A stretch of DNA of 53,664 bases from Roseovarius aestuarii (GCA_027214255.1 JAPWHL010000027.1:1-53664), one strand, 5' to 3'; shown: positions 17,251-26,550, numbered from the stretch's first letter. A program made the numbers and translations. Notes: generated by a model from the letters alone, not told the origin.

Positions 17251-18363
17251 TTATTCGGTTGCCATTTCGCCCGCAGGCATGGCCACCGCGTTGCGTATGT
17301 CATAATCCAGCGCAATCGTCTGGCCCAATCTCGATTCAAACGATTGCCCCAGATTGGGGATCGCCACCTTGATTTCTTTGCCGCCATCGCCTTCCATGAA
17401 AATGTTAAAAGCGTTGCCCTCGAACTCTTCGTTGGTGACGCGCGCCTTGACCAGATGGTCATTGTCGGCGCTGGCAGGGGCGAGGGCAAAGGCCTCGGGG
17501 CGTATAAACACCATTGCATCATCACCCGGTCTCATTTTGCCTTGGTTGGCCGTAGAGATACGGGCGCGCAACATGCCACTGCGGTTTGAGGCAATCAGCG
17601 CTTCGGTCCCGCTGATCTCGGACACCTTGCCGCGAAAGACGTTGTTTTCCCCGACAAAGGAGGCGACGAAGGGCGTGGTTGGATCGTTGTAAACCTCTTT
17701 GCCGGTGCCGATCTGATCAATTACCCCGGCCTTCATGACCGCGATGTTATCAGACATTGTCAGGGCCTCACCCTGATCGTGAGTGATATAGATGAACGTG
17801 ATCCCAACACGCTGCTGAATTTCGCGTAACTCCGTGCGCATGTGTTGGCGCAGTTTCAAGTCCAGCGCAGACAGGGGTTCATCCAACAACAACACATCAG
17901 GTTCGGCGCATAGGGCACGGGCAATCGCAACGCGTTGCCGTTGACCCCCGGACAATTCCGAAGGCAGTTTGTCGCCCTGATCCGACAGCGCAATCATATC
18001 CAAAAGCTCATCCGCGCGCTTGCGGCGTTCCTTGGCGCTGGCGCCCTGAATTTCCATTGAAAACGCGATGTTCTCCCAGACCTTCATCAAGGGAAACAGC
18101 GCAAGGTTTTGAAAAATCAGCGCAGTGGGGCGTTTGTTCGGGCCGATGCCCTTCATGTTCTTGCCGCCAATCAGAACATTGCCTTCACTCGGTTCAAGAA
18201 AGCCGGACACAGCGCGCAGGATCGTCGTCTTGCCACAGCCCGACGGGCCTAGGAAAGAAAAGAAATCACCACCGTTGATATTCACATTCGCGTCGCGTAC
18301 GGCCACGAAGTCGCCAAAGCGGATCCACAAATCCTGTAGATCCACGCCAACCCCTGCACTCAT
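17251..18363 (-). CDS. polyamine-type ABC transporter ATP-binding protein (PotA-like)
   Basis: A 370-residue ATPase. Walker A is GPSGCGKT (39-46), the signature LSGGQRQRVAIARAL lies near residue 140, and Walker B is DVLLLDEPLSALDLK. ITHDQGEALTMSD contains the switch His. After about residue 240 comes a TOBE regulatory domain typical of PotA/PotG ATPases. It powers the two permeases encoded downstream on the same strand. The binding-protein gene lies upstream, separated by 137 bases with a strong hairpin. Confidence 0.94.
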   Translation of the reverse strand: MSAGVGVDLQDLWIRFGDFVAVRDANVNINGGDFFSFLGPSGCGKTTILRAVSGFLEPSEGNVLIGGKNMKGIGPNKRPTALIFQNLALFPLMKVWENIAFSMEIQGASAKERRKRADELLDMIALSDQGDKLPSELSGGQRQRVAIARALCAEPDVLLLDEPLSALDLKLRQHMRTELREIQQRVGITFIYITHDQGEALTMSDNIAVMKAGVIDQIGTGKEVYNDPTTPFVASFVGENNVFRGKVSEISGTEALIASNRSGMLRARISTANQGKMRPGDDAMVFIRPEAFALAPASADNDHLVKARVTNEEFEGNAFNIFMEGDGGKEIKVAIPNLGQSFESRLGQTIALDYDIRNAVAMPAGEMATE

Positions 18364-18462
18364 CCGTTAAATCCCCCATGCGTTGTCGCATCTGCCACGT
18401 TTGTCGCGGCGGTTATCCGGTCAGCTTTTCCGCTGAATCCGGTTTTGGCCCGTGTGGGCGGT

Positions 18463-18485
18463 CCCCCCGGCGCTGGACCGGGGGG
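18463..18485 (-). terminator. attenuator-like hairpin after the binding-protein gene
   Basis: CCCCCCGG (18463-18470) pairs with CCGGGGGG (18478-18485) over a 7-base loop, 16 bases past the stop of the minus-strand binding-protein gene. No T tract follows in that direction. Such a stem commonly protects the binding-protein message and lowers expression of the ATPase and permeases. Confidence 0.5.
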
Positions 18486-18500
18486 ATAAAACACCCGAGA

Positions 18501-19634
18501 TCAGGCGCTTTTGAACTTGTTGACGAATTCTGTGCGGATGACCGCATACCAAGGCGCTTCGGCAGGCCATGGGTTCAGGTTGGCCAAACTGTCGCCGGGA
18601 TAAGCTTCGGCAAAGTTCTTTTTGTACGTGTCGCCCGAGAATGTATCGGCCCCCAGAACGGGCGAGTTATAGCCGTGGCTGTCAATCGCAACGCCCGCAG
18701 GTTCCTTTTGATACGCATAGTCGATGAATGCATATATTTGGTCCGTGTTCTCGGCGCCGATTGGCATCGACATACCATCAACCCATGCCATCGATCCTTC
18801 AACGGGCGCTTGATAGTGAACCGGTTCACCGGCGGACTTCAGGGCCAGCGGTGGACCATCCCATGTCTGACCAACGATCACGCCTTCGTTCAACAGGCCG
18901 TTTTTTTGGGTGTCGGCATCGTTCCACAGTAGCTTGATGTTGCCTTTGCGCTCGATGCACCAATCGGCGATCATGCTCCAGGTTTTGCGCATGTTTTCTT
19001 CGCTTTCATACGCGGCCCAGACCGAACCGGGGTCCATCTGCCCGGACGCTTCCATATAGAGACCAGCCCCCAGCATCATCGAATGTGGACGGCCCATGGT
19101 CTTGCCTGCGTTGGCATCGGCCCACACGTCGCCATAGCTGGGCGCGTCGCCCTCAGGAAGGAACAGGTCCGTGCGATAGGCCACGCCTTCGGTACCCCAG
19201 ATATGGGGCAACCAATGCGCGCCCGTGTCACCAAAGTTCCACGCAGTTGTGCCGATTTTGGACATGGCCGGGTTTACGGCGTCCATGTTAACGCGGTTCA
19301 GATCGAAAGGTTGCAACAACTCCAATGGGCCCCATTGCAGCGACCGGTTGTTGGTCGGCGACACAATGTCAAAGCCCTGACCCTTGTTGGCCTTCATCTT
19401 GTTGATGATTTCCTCGTTCGACCCGATTCCCGTGTAATTCACCTTGATGCCTGTCTTGGCTTCAAAGCCGGCAATGAATTCGGGAGGCAGGTAATCCGAC
19501 CACATCAGGATGTTGATCTCACCGGACGAGGCCAGAGCGGATTTGGTATACATGGGTGCGGCCAATGCCGCCGCGCCCAGTGCGGTCGCTCCGCGCAACA
19601 CCGAGCGACGGGTAAGGTTCGTTTTGGCTGTCAT
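18501..19634 (-). CDS. polyamine-type ABC transporter substrate-binding protein (PotD-like)
   Basis: A 377-residue periplasmic binding protein. ATG 19634 has GGGAG about eight bases upstream; the frame to 19685 lacks one. The leader carries a twin-arginine-like motif (LTRRSVLRG) and a hydrophobic stretch ending ALASS, so Tat export is likely. The mature part begins INILMWSDYLPPEFIAGFEA, as in PotD/PotF, with WSDY contributing to the amine site. Later segments such as GTEGVAYRTDLF and NEGVIVGQTWDG fit the family. It would deliver spermidine, putrescine or another cation to the permeases encoded after it; the ligand cannot be fixed. Confidence 0.92.
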   Translation of the reverse strand: MTAKTNLTRRSVLRGATALGAAALAAPMYTKSALASSGEINILMWSDYLPPEFIAGFEAKTGIKVNYTGIGSNEEIINKMKANKGQGFDIVSPTNNRSLQWGPLELLQPFDLNRVNMDAVNPAMSKIGTTAWNFGDTGAHWLPHIWGTEGVAYRTDLFLPEGDAPSYGDVWADANAGKTMGRPHSMMLGAGLYMEASGQMDPGSVWAAYESEENMRKTWSMIADWCIERKGNIKLLWNDADTQKNGLLNEGVIVGQTWDGPPLALKSAGEPVHYQAPVEGSMAWVDGMSMPIGAENTDQIYAFIDYAYQKEPAGVAIDSHGYNSPVLGADTFSGDTYKKNFAEAYPGDSLANLNPWPAEAPWYAVIRTEFVNKFKSA

Positions 19635-19953
19635 GGTAGTCTCCCTGAATGGATAAGATCTGTTTCTTGATGAATTGCTGACCAATCAGCAAACGTCATG
19701 CCGGGCCACACGGCGGGCACGCCGCCTTATGCGGTGGTTTTGTGCGATCCGTATGACACTATACAGAGGCACCACTTTAAATATTGGTCGAGTCGTCCAA
19801 TTCATCATGCCACGTTGATACATCCGCCGTTCAAAGGCAATATTTTTAGGAAACCGGGTTCGGGGAAGAAATTGATCACATGTTTGAGATTGATGGCATG
19901 ATAGAAACGAATGAGGGTCACGCACCCGATAAACGGTTGCAAAGGACAGGTTC
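19635..19953. other. gene-free divergent control region
   Basis: The 319 bases between the minus-strand binding-protein gene and the plus-strand sulfatase-like gene. Besides the TTGCTGA dyad there is a small GGCGG/CCGCC hairpin (19712-19726). A minus-strand TATAGT at about 19752-19757 could be a -10 box, but no good -35 is seen. Short open frames here have no ribosome site or family look. Confidence 0.5.
19675..19692 (-). promoter_or_regulatory. dyad in the leader of the binding-protein gene
   Basis: TTGCTGA (19675-19681) and TCAGCAA (19686-19692) form a perfect 7 bp inverted repeat with a CCAA centre, 41 bases upstream of the binding-protein start. It could be a repressor operator or a leader hairpin. 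It lies in the divergent control region shared with the sulfatase gene. Confidence 0.4.
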
Positions 19954-21495
19954 ATGACACAGACCCGCAATGTTTTGTTCATCATCATAGACCAATTGCG
20001 CGCTGATTGCCTGAACGGTGAATTGGCGGAGCATGTGAAACTGCCTAATCTATGTGCGTTCATGAATGAAGCCACGAGCTTTGCACGGCACTATTCCACG
20101 GTTAACCCATGTGGCCCGTCGCGCGCGTCCATCCTGACCGGACAGTACGCGATGAACCATCGTTCTGTTCGTAATGGTACGCCGTTGCGCCATGATACCC
20201 CCAGCATCGCCAGTGAGATCCGCAAGGCGGGGTACATGCCAATGTTGTTTGGCTATACCGATACGGCGCAGGACCCGCGCGCATTTGCGCCGGGCGATCC
20301 TGCGTTGACGTCTTATGAGATGCCGATGCCCGGTTTTCATGAATTGACAGAAATGCGGCTGGATACCTCTTATCCTTGGCGCGCGCATCTGATGAATGCG
20401 GGCTATAAATTTGACCGCTATGCGGATGTCTACAAACCTGTTTCGCCGGATGGCGGTGCGGCGCGGTTGACCGATCCTGCTCTTTATGACGCCAAAGACA
20501 GCGATACGGCATTTTTGACCGACGCTTTTTTACGCCAGATGCCCGCCCATTGCGATCATTCGTGGTTTGCGCATCTGACCTATATCCGTCCGCATCCTCC
20601 TTTGGTGGCGCCTGCGCCCTATAACACGATGTACGATCCTGCCGCGCTGCCCTTGCCAACGCGGCACGAGTCGCCCGCGGACGAGAAGGCAATGCACCCG
20701 TTTTTCCACCCTGCGATTGCCACCAGCGGGCCAGAACGCATGGTCGAAGGCCGCCCCGATCTGCCTGCGACAGACGAAACAACGCAGGCCTTGCGCGCAA
20801 TCTACCTGGGTTTGGCCACCGAGGTGGATCACCATATCGGTCGGGTTTTGGAGTGGCTGAAAAACAGCGGACAGTACGACAACACCATGGTTGTTATCAC
20901 CGCGGACCACGGTGAAATGCTGGGCGATCATCATGTCTGGGGCAAGATGTCGGTGTATGATGCCGCCTATCATACTCCGCTGATTATCCGTATGCCCGGC
21001 GGTGTGCAGTGTGGGACACAGGTATCGGCGCTGACCGAATCCGTCGATATCACCCCAACCATTTTGGACTGGGTCGGACAGGATCGTCCTGCAGCGATGG
21101 ATGGCCGCTCGCTGATGCCGTTCCTTCGGGGAGCGTCGCCATCCGACTGGCGCAATTATACCTTTTCCGAGCTGGATTTCGCCAACCCTCTGACGCCCAG
21201 CGCATGGCAGGATATGCTGGGCACAGTCACGTCCGAATCCAATCTGGCCATTCTGCGTGACGACCGTTTCACATTGGTTCAGTTTGCCGCCGATCTGCCG
21301 CCGATCTTGTTTGATTATCACGGCGCTGGCGAGATGCGCAATGTGGCTGATGACCCGGCCCACAGTGCCGATCTGGCCCGCCTGACGCAGCAAATGCTGC
21401 GCCACAGAATGCGTAATATGGATCATACGCTGTCGATGACGCAGATCACATCCGAAGGGCCGCGTGCCGGGGCGCGCCACGCCGGATCCGCTTGA
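19954..21495 (+). CDS. sulfatase-family hydrolase, phosphonate monoester hydrolase/phosphodiesterase-like
   Basis: A 513-residue alkaline-phosphatase-superfamily enzyme. The CGPSR motif (53-57) marks Cys53 for conversion to formylglycine. Metal ligands are seen in FIIIDQLRAD (Asp13) and TADHGEMLGDHH. Length and segments resemble the Rhizobium/Burkholderia phosphonate monoester hydrolases more than choline sulfatase: YIRPHPPLVAPAPYNTMY, ESVDITPTILDW, DGRSLMPFL and the GYTDTAQDPR region. These enzymes cleave phosphodiesters, phosphonate monoesters and sulfates. No export signal is seen, so it is cytosolic. AAGGACAGG precedes ATG 19954. It is divergent from a polyamine-type importer and followed by an EamA transporter, so it may act on an imported head-group ester. 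Confidence 0.87.
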   Translation: MTQTRNVLFIIIDQLRADCLNGELAEHVKLPNLCAFMNEATSFARHYSTVNPCGPSRASILTGQYAMNHRSVRNGTPLRHDTPSIASEIRKAGYMPMLFGYTDTAQDPRAFAPGDPALTSYEMPMPGFHELTEMRLDTSYPWRAHLMNAGYKFDRYADVYKPVSPDGGAARLTDPALYDAKDSDTAFLTDAFLRQMPAHCDHSWFAHLTYIRPHPPLVAPAPYNTMYDPAALPLPTRHESPADEKAMHPFFHPAIATSGPERMVEGRPDLPATDETTQALRAIYLGLATEVDHHIGRVLEWLKNSGQYDNTMVVITADHGEMLGDHHVWGKMSVYDAAYHTPLIIRMPGGVQCGTQVSALTESVDITPTILDWVGQDRPAAMDGRSLMPFLRGASPSDWRNYTFSELDFANPLTPSAWQDMLGTVTSESNLAILRDDRFTLVQFAADLPPILFDYHGAGEMRNVADDPAHSADLARLTQQMLRHRMRNMDHTLSMTQITSEGPRAGARHAGSA

Positions 21496-21541
21496 CCTTG
21501 GGGCGTCCCAAGCGCATGCATGCCGCGCAAAGGAGCGATCA

Positions 21542-22480
21542 ATGCTGTCCGAACAACCCCAACCTGTAAAAGGCATCATGCTTAAGGTCTGCGCGGTCAT
21601 GTTGTTCATCATCATGTCCGCCTTGATCAAGGCCACGTCCGAACATGTGCCAGCAGGGCAGGCGGTCTTCTTTCGTTCGTTCTTTGCTATTCCCGTGATC
21701 CTGATCTGGCTGGCCCTAAGGGGCAACCTGTCGACCGGGTTAAAGGTGACGTCAGTCATGGGGCATTTTTGGCGCGGCGTGGTCGGCACCACTGCAATGG
21801 GTCTAAGTTTTGCCGGGCTTGGTTTGCTGCCTTTGCCCGAGGTAACGGCGTTGGGCTATGCCGCGCCATTGCTGGTGGTAATTTTTGCGGCCATGTTCCT
21901 GAACGAACAGGTGGGCGTGTTTCGCATCAGCGCTGTCGCGCTGGGGTTGGTCGGGGTGCTGATCATTCTTGCACCGCGCCTGACCACGCTGACCGGCCCG
22001 AACGTTCAAACAGCCGAGGCGGTCGGTGCGCTTTTGGTCATGGTGGCTGCCATCTGCGCGGCTTTGGCCCAGATTTACATCCGCAAACTGGTTGCGACCG
22101 AAGAAAGCTCGGCTATCGTGTTTTATTTCTCGGTAACGTCCACGATCCTGGCCCTGTTGACCCTGCCATTCGGGTGGGTCTGGCCAACAGGAACCGAGGC
22201 GTCTTTGTTGATTTTGGCGGGAGTATTGGGCGGAACGGCGCAGATGTTCCTGACCTCGGCTTATCGCTATGCCGATGCCAGTGTGATCGCGCCGTTTGAC
22301 TATGCGTCGATGCTGTTTGCGTTGGCGATCGGGTATGTCTTTTTTGATGAGGTACCAACGCAACCCATGTTGATGGGGGCGGCGCTGATTATTTTGGCCG
22401 GAATCATCATCATCGTCCGCGAAAGATACCTTGGCCTGAAACGAGGTCGAGCCCGCGCTATGCACACCCCGCAGGGCTAG
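21542..22480 (+). CDS. EamA/DMT family transporter
   Basis: A 312-residue drug/metabolite-type carrier with about ten membrane segments in two EamA repeats. The first repeat begins GIMLKVCAVMLFIIMSALIK, and the second covers about residues 165-300 (ALLVMVAAICAALAQIYIRK and following). ATG 21542 has AAAGGAG just upstream; the longer frame from 21464 overlaps the sulfatase gene and has no such site. EamA proteins usually export amino acids, amines or other small metabolites across the inner membrane. It follows the sulfatase by 46 bases and is probably co-transcribed. Substrate unknown. Confidence 0.9.
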   Translation: MLSEQPQPVKGIMLKVCAVMLFIIMSALIKATSEHVPAGQAVFFRSFFAIPVILIWLALRGNLSTGLKVTSVMGHFWRGVVGTTAMGLSFAGLGLLPLPEVTALGYAAPLLVVIFAAMFLNEQVGVFRISAVALGLVGVLIILAPRLTTLTGPNVQTAEAVGALLVMVAAICAALAQIYIRKLVATEESSAIVFYFSVTSTILALLTLPFGWVWPTGTEASLLILAGVLGGTAQMFLTSAYRYADASVIAPFDYASMLFALAIGYVFFDEVPTQPMLMGAALIILAGIIIIVRERYLGLKRGRARAMHTPQG

Positions 22481-22540
22481 GTCTGAAAACAACGCTTGTT
22501 GGTTCACAAATCTTCGCCGGGTTTGAACCGTGCCGCCTTG

Positions 22541-24499
22541 TTAGATGCGCGCAGCGGTTTTCAAACCCTCCAATACCGCTTCTTCTACCGTGCGTGGGCT
22601 CAGGCAATCACCGATCTGGTGCACCTCGCCGGGCCAGTCATGCAATGCGTCCACCAACTCTAGGAGGGGCTGATGCCCCAGCGCCGTCACCAGCGTGTTG
22701 GTTTCTTCCATAATCACGGCTTCGCCGCTGAGGGTGTGCTGAAAATACGCTGTGTCCTCATCCACACCAAACAGCCGCATATAGGGCAGGACCTCGACGC
22801 CCAGCTTGTGCAAATCGCCCAGCCATTTGTCGCGCGCATATTGCGGGATACTTGCCCCCGCCATGGTGCCGTTGACAGCCAGACGCACATGGCATCCGTC
22901 CCGTGCCAGCCTTTCGGCCAAACCCAACCCGATCCAGTCGCAACGCCAGTCTGCCAGCACCACGCGCGCGCCGACATTCGCGCCTTGCAATACGGCCCAT
23001 GCATCGACCACATGGGCCGTGTCTGCACCTTCAATAAATGGGGTGTAGGGCAGCGCACCCGTTGCCAGAATGACAACATCGGGTGCATCAGTGTCGATCA
23101 TAGCCCGCGTCACTTTGGTGTTCAGGCGCAGGGAAACGCCCGCCTGTGCCACCTCACGCGCCAAATTGGTTGTGACGCCGCCAAATTCGGCCCGTCCGGG
23201 AAGCGCTTGGGCCAACGCCACTTGCCCGCCCAATGCCGCGCCTGCTTCGCACAATGTCACGTCATGACCGCGCGCGGCGGCGATTGCCGCGGCCTTCATG
23301 CCTGCTGGACCACCGCCGACAACCATAACGCGGCGTTTTGGATGGGTCGGGGGTAAGCTGCTATATTCCAATTCACGACCGGTTTCGGGGTGTTGAATGC
23401 ACGAGATCGGAAACCCGTTCAACATATGCCCGATGCAAGCCTGGTTGCAGGCAACGCAGGCACGGATATCATCCAGATCACCTGCCAGCGCCTTTACTGG
23501 CATTTGAGGGTCGGCGATCATAGCGCGGGTCATGCCGCACATGTCGGCCTGACCACTGGCCAGTATGTCCTCGGCGATCTGTGGTTGATTGATGCGTCCG
23601 GCCACGAGAACGGGGATGTCAACGCGGGCCTTGATCGCGGCGGCCAATGGTGCGGTATAGGCGGCCTCATAAGCCATGGGCGGCACGATGTGCGTGGATC
23701 CAAGCAACCCCGAGGAACTGCCTGCAGTGACGTTCAGATAATCCAATACGCCATCCTCGGCCAGCGTCTGTGCGATGATCAGCATTTCCGTGGCGTCTAG
23801 CGCGTCGTGCTCTAATTCGTCGCCGGACAGACGAATACCTACGGCCAGATCCGGCCCAGCGCCTGCGCGTACCGCCGTGATACAGGCCCGCACAAACTTC
23901 AGACGGTTTTCCAGCGATCCACCATAGGAATCCGTACGTTGGTTTATACGTGGATTCATGAATTGCGACAGCAGGTAGCCGTGTGAGGCTACTACTTCGA
24001 CACCATCCACGCCAGATCGCGCCAGGCGGTCTGCCGACGCACGAAATCCTTCGATGATGTCTTCGATCAGGCGCGCAGGCATCTGGCGCGGCATGGTGTG
24101 AAACCGCTCGTTCGGAATAGACGATGGGGCATAGGACACCGCATGGGTGCCATCCGATGCCAATCCCAATTCGCGCCCGGGATGGGTTAGTTGGGCGAAA
24201 ACGGCGCAACCATGGGCATGGCAGGCTTCGGCGATTTTGCGATAGCCGGGAATGCAGGCATCAGAAAAGGCGCGAATTCCCGGTCGGCTGCTTTCCCCGG
24301 ATGGGTGTACGCGCGCCGCCTCGGTAATGATCAACCCTGCGCCGCCTTTTGCACGGGCGGTGTGATAGGCAACCATGCGGTCGCCGGGGGCACCATCCTC
24401 TAGCATTACGGTCATATGGCCGGTTGAAAAGATCCGGTTTCTCACCTGCGCAGGGCCAAGCGAGATCGGAGAAAATAGTGTTGGAAGCAATGCGGCCAT
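22541..24499 (-). CDS. NADH:flavin oxidoreductase with 4Fe-4S and FAD/NAD domains
   Basis: A 652-residue multidomain enzyme built like 2,4-dienoyl-CoA reductase and trimethylamine dehydrogenase. An Old-Yellow-Enzyme TIM barrel binds FMN (residues 1 to about 335; VEVVASHGYLLSQFMNPRIN). A cluster motif C-x2-C-x3-C-x11-C follows (ACVACNQACIGHML...SC), then a pyridine-nucleotide-disulfide-reductase region with MVVGGGPAGMKAAAIAAARG. FadH, TMADH and the N-methylproline/stachydrine demethylases share this plan. The absence of fatty-acid genes and the divergent IclR regulator favour demethylation of an N-methylated compound or enoate reduction. It is cytosolic; the substrate is unknown. Confidence 0.9.
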   Translation of the reverse strand: MAALLPTLFSPISLGPAQVRNRIFSTGHMTVMLEDGAPGDRMVAYHTARAKGGAGLIITEAARVHPSGESSRPGIRAFSDACIPGYRKIAEACHAHGCAVFAQLTHPGRELGLASDGTHAVSYAPSSIPNERFHTMPRQMPARLIEDIIEGFRASADRLARSGVDGVEVVASHGYLLSQFMNPRINQRTDSYGGSLENRLKFVRACITAVRAGAGPDLAVGIRLSGDELEHDALDATEMLIIAQTLAEDGVLDYLNVTAGSSSGLLGSTHIVPPMAYEAAYTAPLAAAIKARVDIPVLVAGRINQPQIAEDILASGQADMCGMTRAMIADPQMPVKALAGDLDDIRACVACNQACIGHMLNGFPISCIQHPETGRELEYSSLPPTHPKRRVMVVGGGPAGMKAAAIAAARGHDVTLCEAGAALGGQVALAQALPGRAEFGGVTTNLAREVAQAGVSLRLNTKVTRAMIDTDAPDVVILATGALPYTPFIEGADTAHVVDAWAVLQGANVGARVVLADWRCDWIGLGLAERLARDGCHVRLAVNGTMAGASIPQYARDKWLGDLHKLGVEVLPYMRLFGVDEDTAYFQHTLSGEAVIMEETNTLVTALGHQPLLELVDALHDWPGEVHQIGDCLSPRTVEEAVLEGLKTAARI

Positions 24500-24580
24500 G
24501 ATTTGACGCTAAATCCGTAATTACATCATGAAAAGGGGTATATTGAACAATCTGGTATCGAAAGGCGTGGATAGTAAAGT

Positions 24581-24612
24581 TTGACCAATTGGAAAATTAC
24601 CCGATTATCGGG
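24581..24612 (+). promoter_or_regulatory. putative promoter/operator between oxidoreductase and IclR gene
   Basis: TTGACC (24581-24586), a 16-base spacer and GATTAT (24603-24608) give a fair sigma70-type promoter toward the IclR gene. CCAATTGG (24585-24592) and the 13-base perfect palindrome CCCGATTATCGGG (24600-24612) overlap it. A regulator bound there would control its own gene and perhaps the divergent oxidoreductase. Confidence 0.4.
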
Positions 24613-24760
24613 CATTCCCAACTGTGCACATTTACGCTATGCTGAGTCTATTACAATGCCAACTATGATATGATCCGTGCCAAGCGCTCGGAACAGCCCT
24701 GCCCATATTTGAACAGTGTCAGACAGTGGCTCTTTAGTACGCGTAAGGACGAAAGCCCGT

Positions 24761-25552
24761 ATGAAGGACAACACGGAACAAGACGGGGTTATACCCACAA
24801 ATCTCCGTCTGCTTTTAGTAATAGAAGAAATGGCGCGCGCAGGCGTGCCCGTCACACCGACCGAGGTGAATCAGGTTCTAGGTTTGCCCAAGCCAACCAT
24901 TCACCGCCTGTTTGCCACGCTTGAGGCCGAAGGGTTTATTCGACGTGAAATGGACGGGCGCTGTTATTCACCGGGTTACCGCCTGATTGGAATGGTCACA
25001 GGGCTTTTTTCCTCGCAGCATATCCGCACCGCGCGGGTCGCAGTGCTGAGCAAACTGGTCGAAACCGTCGGTGAAACGTGCAACATCGCGCTGCCGGACG
25101 GTGATGCGATGGTGTATTTGGAGCGGGTTGAATCCAAATGGCCCCTACGCCTTCAGCTGCCTGTGGGAACGCGTGTGCCATTGCATTGTACGGCATCGGG
25201 CAAGTTGTATCTAAGCCAGCTGGAGGAAAGACACCTGCGCAGTTACGCATCCTCTGCCGTTTTGACGAAGTATTCACCGACAACATTGACGCAGCCCGAA
25301 GCATTGATGGATGAAGTACGGGCCATCAGAGAACGAGGGTATTCCACTGATCATTCCGAGTTTATGGACGGTATGATTGCAGTGGCTGTACCTATTATGG
25401 ACAAAGATGGACGGCTGGTGTCGGCCTTGAGCTTTCATGCGCCGAGTCAGCGCCTCCCTATGGATAAGGCAATTGAACACGTCGAGTTGCTAAAATCCGC
25501 TGCGGCCAAGTTGTCGGACCTGATCGAAGCGCCCCGAGTCGCAAGCGCGTAA
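24761..25552 (+). CDS. IclR family transcriptional regulator
   Basis: A 263-residue regulator. An N-terminal winged helix (LLLVIEEMARAGVPVTPTEV, then LPKPTIHRLFATLEAEGFI) is followed by an IclR effector domain (VAVLSKLVETVGETCNIALP; VPLHCTASGKLYLSQ; GMIAVAVPIMD). ATG 24761 with AAGGA upstream is preferred over GTG 24716, which lacks a ribosome site. It is divergent from the flavin oxidoreductase gene, the usual layout for a regulator and its target. Effector unknown. A copy of the intergenic repeat lies 87 bases after the stop. Confidence 0.9.
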   Translation: MKDNTEQDGVIPTNLRLLLVIEEMARAGVPVTPTEVNQVLGLPKPTIHRLFATLEAEGFIRREMDGRCYSPGYRLIGMVTGLFSSQHIRTARVAVLSKLVETVGETCNIALPDGDAMVYLERVESKWPLRLQLPVGTRVPLHCTASGKLYLSQLEERHLRSYASSAVLTKYSPTTLTQPEALMDEVRAIRERGYSTDHSEFMDGMIAVAVPIMDKDGRLVSALSFHAPSQRLPMDKAIEHVELLKSAAAKLSDLIEAPRVASA

Positions 25553-25638
25553 GCGGCCCCAAGCCAATCGTATCTTGGTGCGCGGCGCATGTGGTGCGCG
25601 GAGAGGCCCCCGTCTGTGGCCTGTTCCTGAGGTAGATG

Positions 25639-25670
25639 TCGGGATTTGGGTATTTGGCCCAAGAAAAAGA
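25639..25670 (+). repeat. intergenic repeat, copy C
   Basis: Carries GGGTATTTGGCCCAAGAAAA (25648-25667), close to copy B, in the convergent gap after the plus-strand IclR gene and in its direction. A direct repeat GGTGCGCGG (25576-25584 and 25593-25601) also lies in this gap. Confidence 0.5.
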
Positions 25671-25683
25671 GGATGGACGGGTT

Positions 25684-26550
25684 CTATTGGCCAAACAGGC
25701 GCGCGGTATCAAAAATCTCGTCCAGTTGGTCGTAGCGTGCGCGTGTTTCGGGCCAGTTTGCCTCTTGGGTGGCGGCGATTAATGCTTCGAGCAGCATCAT
25801 CGTGGCTACGTTACTGTCCCAAGCGGACGGGATTGGTGTCCAGCAGTGAAAGCTGTGATCAGCATGGGCTGACACCGGGCTGGCCCATTGATCGGTGATC
25901 AGGATCACCCGCACACCATGCGCCTTGGCCAGCTCGGCGAGGCGCAACAGGTTCGTTTCATATCGCCGGACGTCGAAAAGCAATAGGACGTCACCCTCGG
26001 CCATATCCAGAACGTAATGGGGCCATGTCGCCGATGAGGACGTCATATGTGTGATCCGCTTTCGTACGGCCTGAAAGTGGGTAAAGGCGTAATCGGCCAA
26101 TGCGCGCGTTATTCGCCCGCCCACGACATACAGCCGCCGGTCCGTATCTGACAGCAGGTCAACAGCGGCGTCGAACGCAGTGCTGTTCAGGTTGGCCAGT
26201 GTTTTCTGGATATTGTCGCCCACGGCCCCAGCAAAGCGGTTCAGCAAGTGCGATTCAGGTGCCTCGCTGGCCCAGTCAGCGCGCCGTTGGGTCGGGCCGG
26301 AAACCTTGGCCTCAAGCTCGGACAAAAGGGCGCTGTGAAACTGTGGATACCCTTTGTATCCCAATTTTTGCACCATGCGGGCAACGGTAGGTGTGGAGAC
26401 ATCGGCATTGGCGGCAACGATGGTGATCGAAGCCAGACCTGCCGCCGGATAATTGTCCAGCAGGGCCGTCGCAAATTTGCGTTCCGATTGGGTCAATGTT
26501 GCGAAATTGGCCCTGATCCTTTCACGCACTGTGGTTGCATCAGTGGTCAC
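25684..26550 (-). CDS. MurR/RpiR family transcriptional regulator
   Basis: A 288-residue regulator with an N-terminal HTH_6 domain (ANFATLTQSERKFATALLDN; ADVSTPTVARMVQKLGYKGY) and a C-terminal SIS sugar-isomerase-like domain (RLYVVGGRITRALADYAFTH; DVLLLFDVRRYETNLLRLAE). The start is put at GTG 26550, with GGAAAGG upstream, because the frame to ATG 26637 would leave only 11 bases to the divergent gene and adds an unfamiliar leader. The longer start cannot be excluded. Position suggests control of the amidohydrolase-TRAP-ligase cluster. RpiR proteins usually sense phosphosugars, but nothing here is a sugar gene. Confidence 0.88.
   Translation of the reverse strand: MTTDATTVRERIRANFATLTQSERKFATALLDNYPAAGLASITIVAANADVSTPTVARMVQKLGYKGYPQFHSALLSELEAKVSGPTQRRADWASEAPESHLLNRFAGAVGDNIQKTLANLNSTAFDAAVDLLSDTDRRLYVVGGRITRALADYAFTHFQAVRKRITHMTSSSATWPHYVLDMAEGDVLLLFDVRRYETNLLRLAELAKAHGVRVILITDQWASPVSAHADHSFHCWTPIPSAWDSNVATMMLLEALIAATQEANWPETRARYDQLDEIFDTARLFGQ

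Noticed and set aside
20530..21792. 420-residue open frame on the minus strand
   Set aside because: Antisense to the sulfatase-like gene and the EamA gene; composition is that of a shadow frame.
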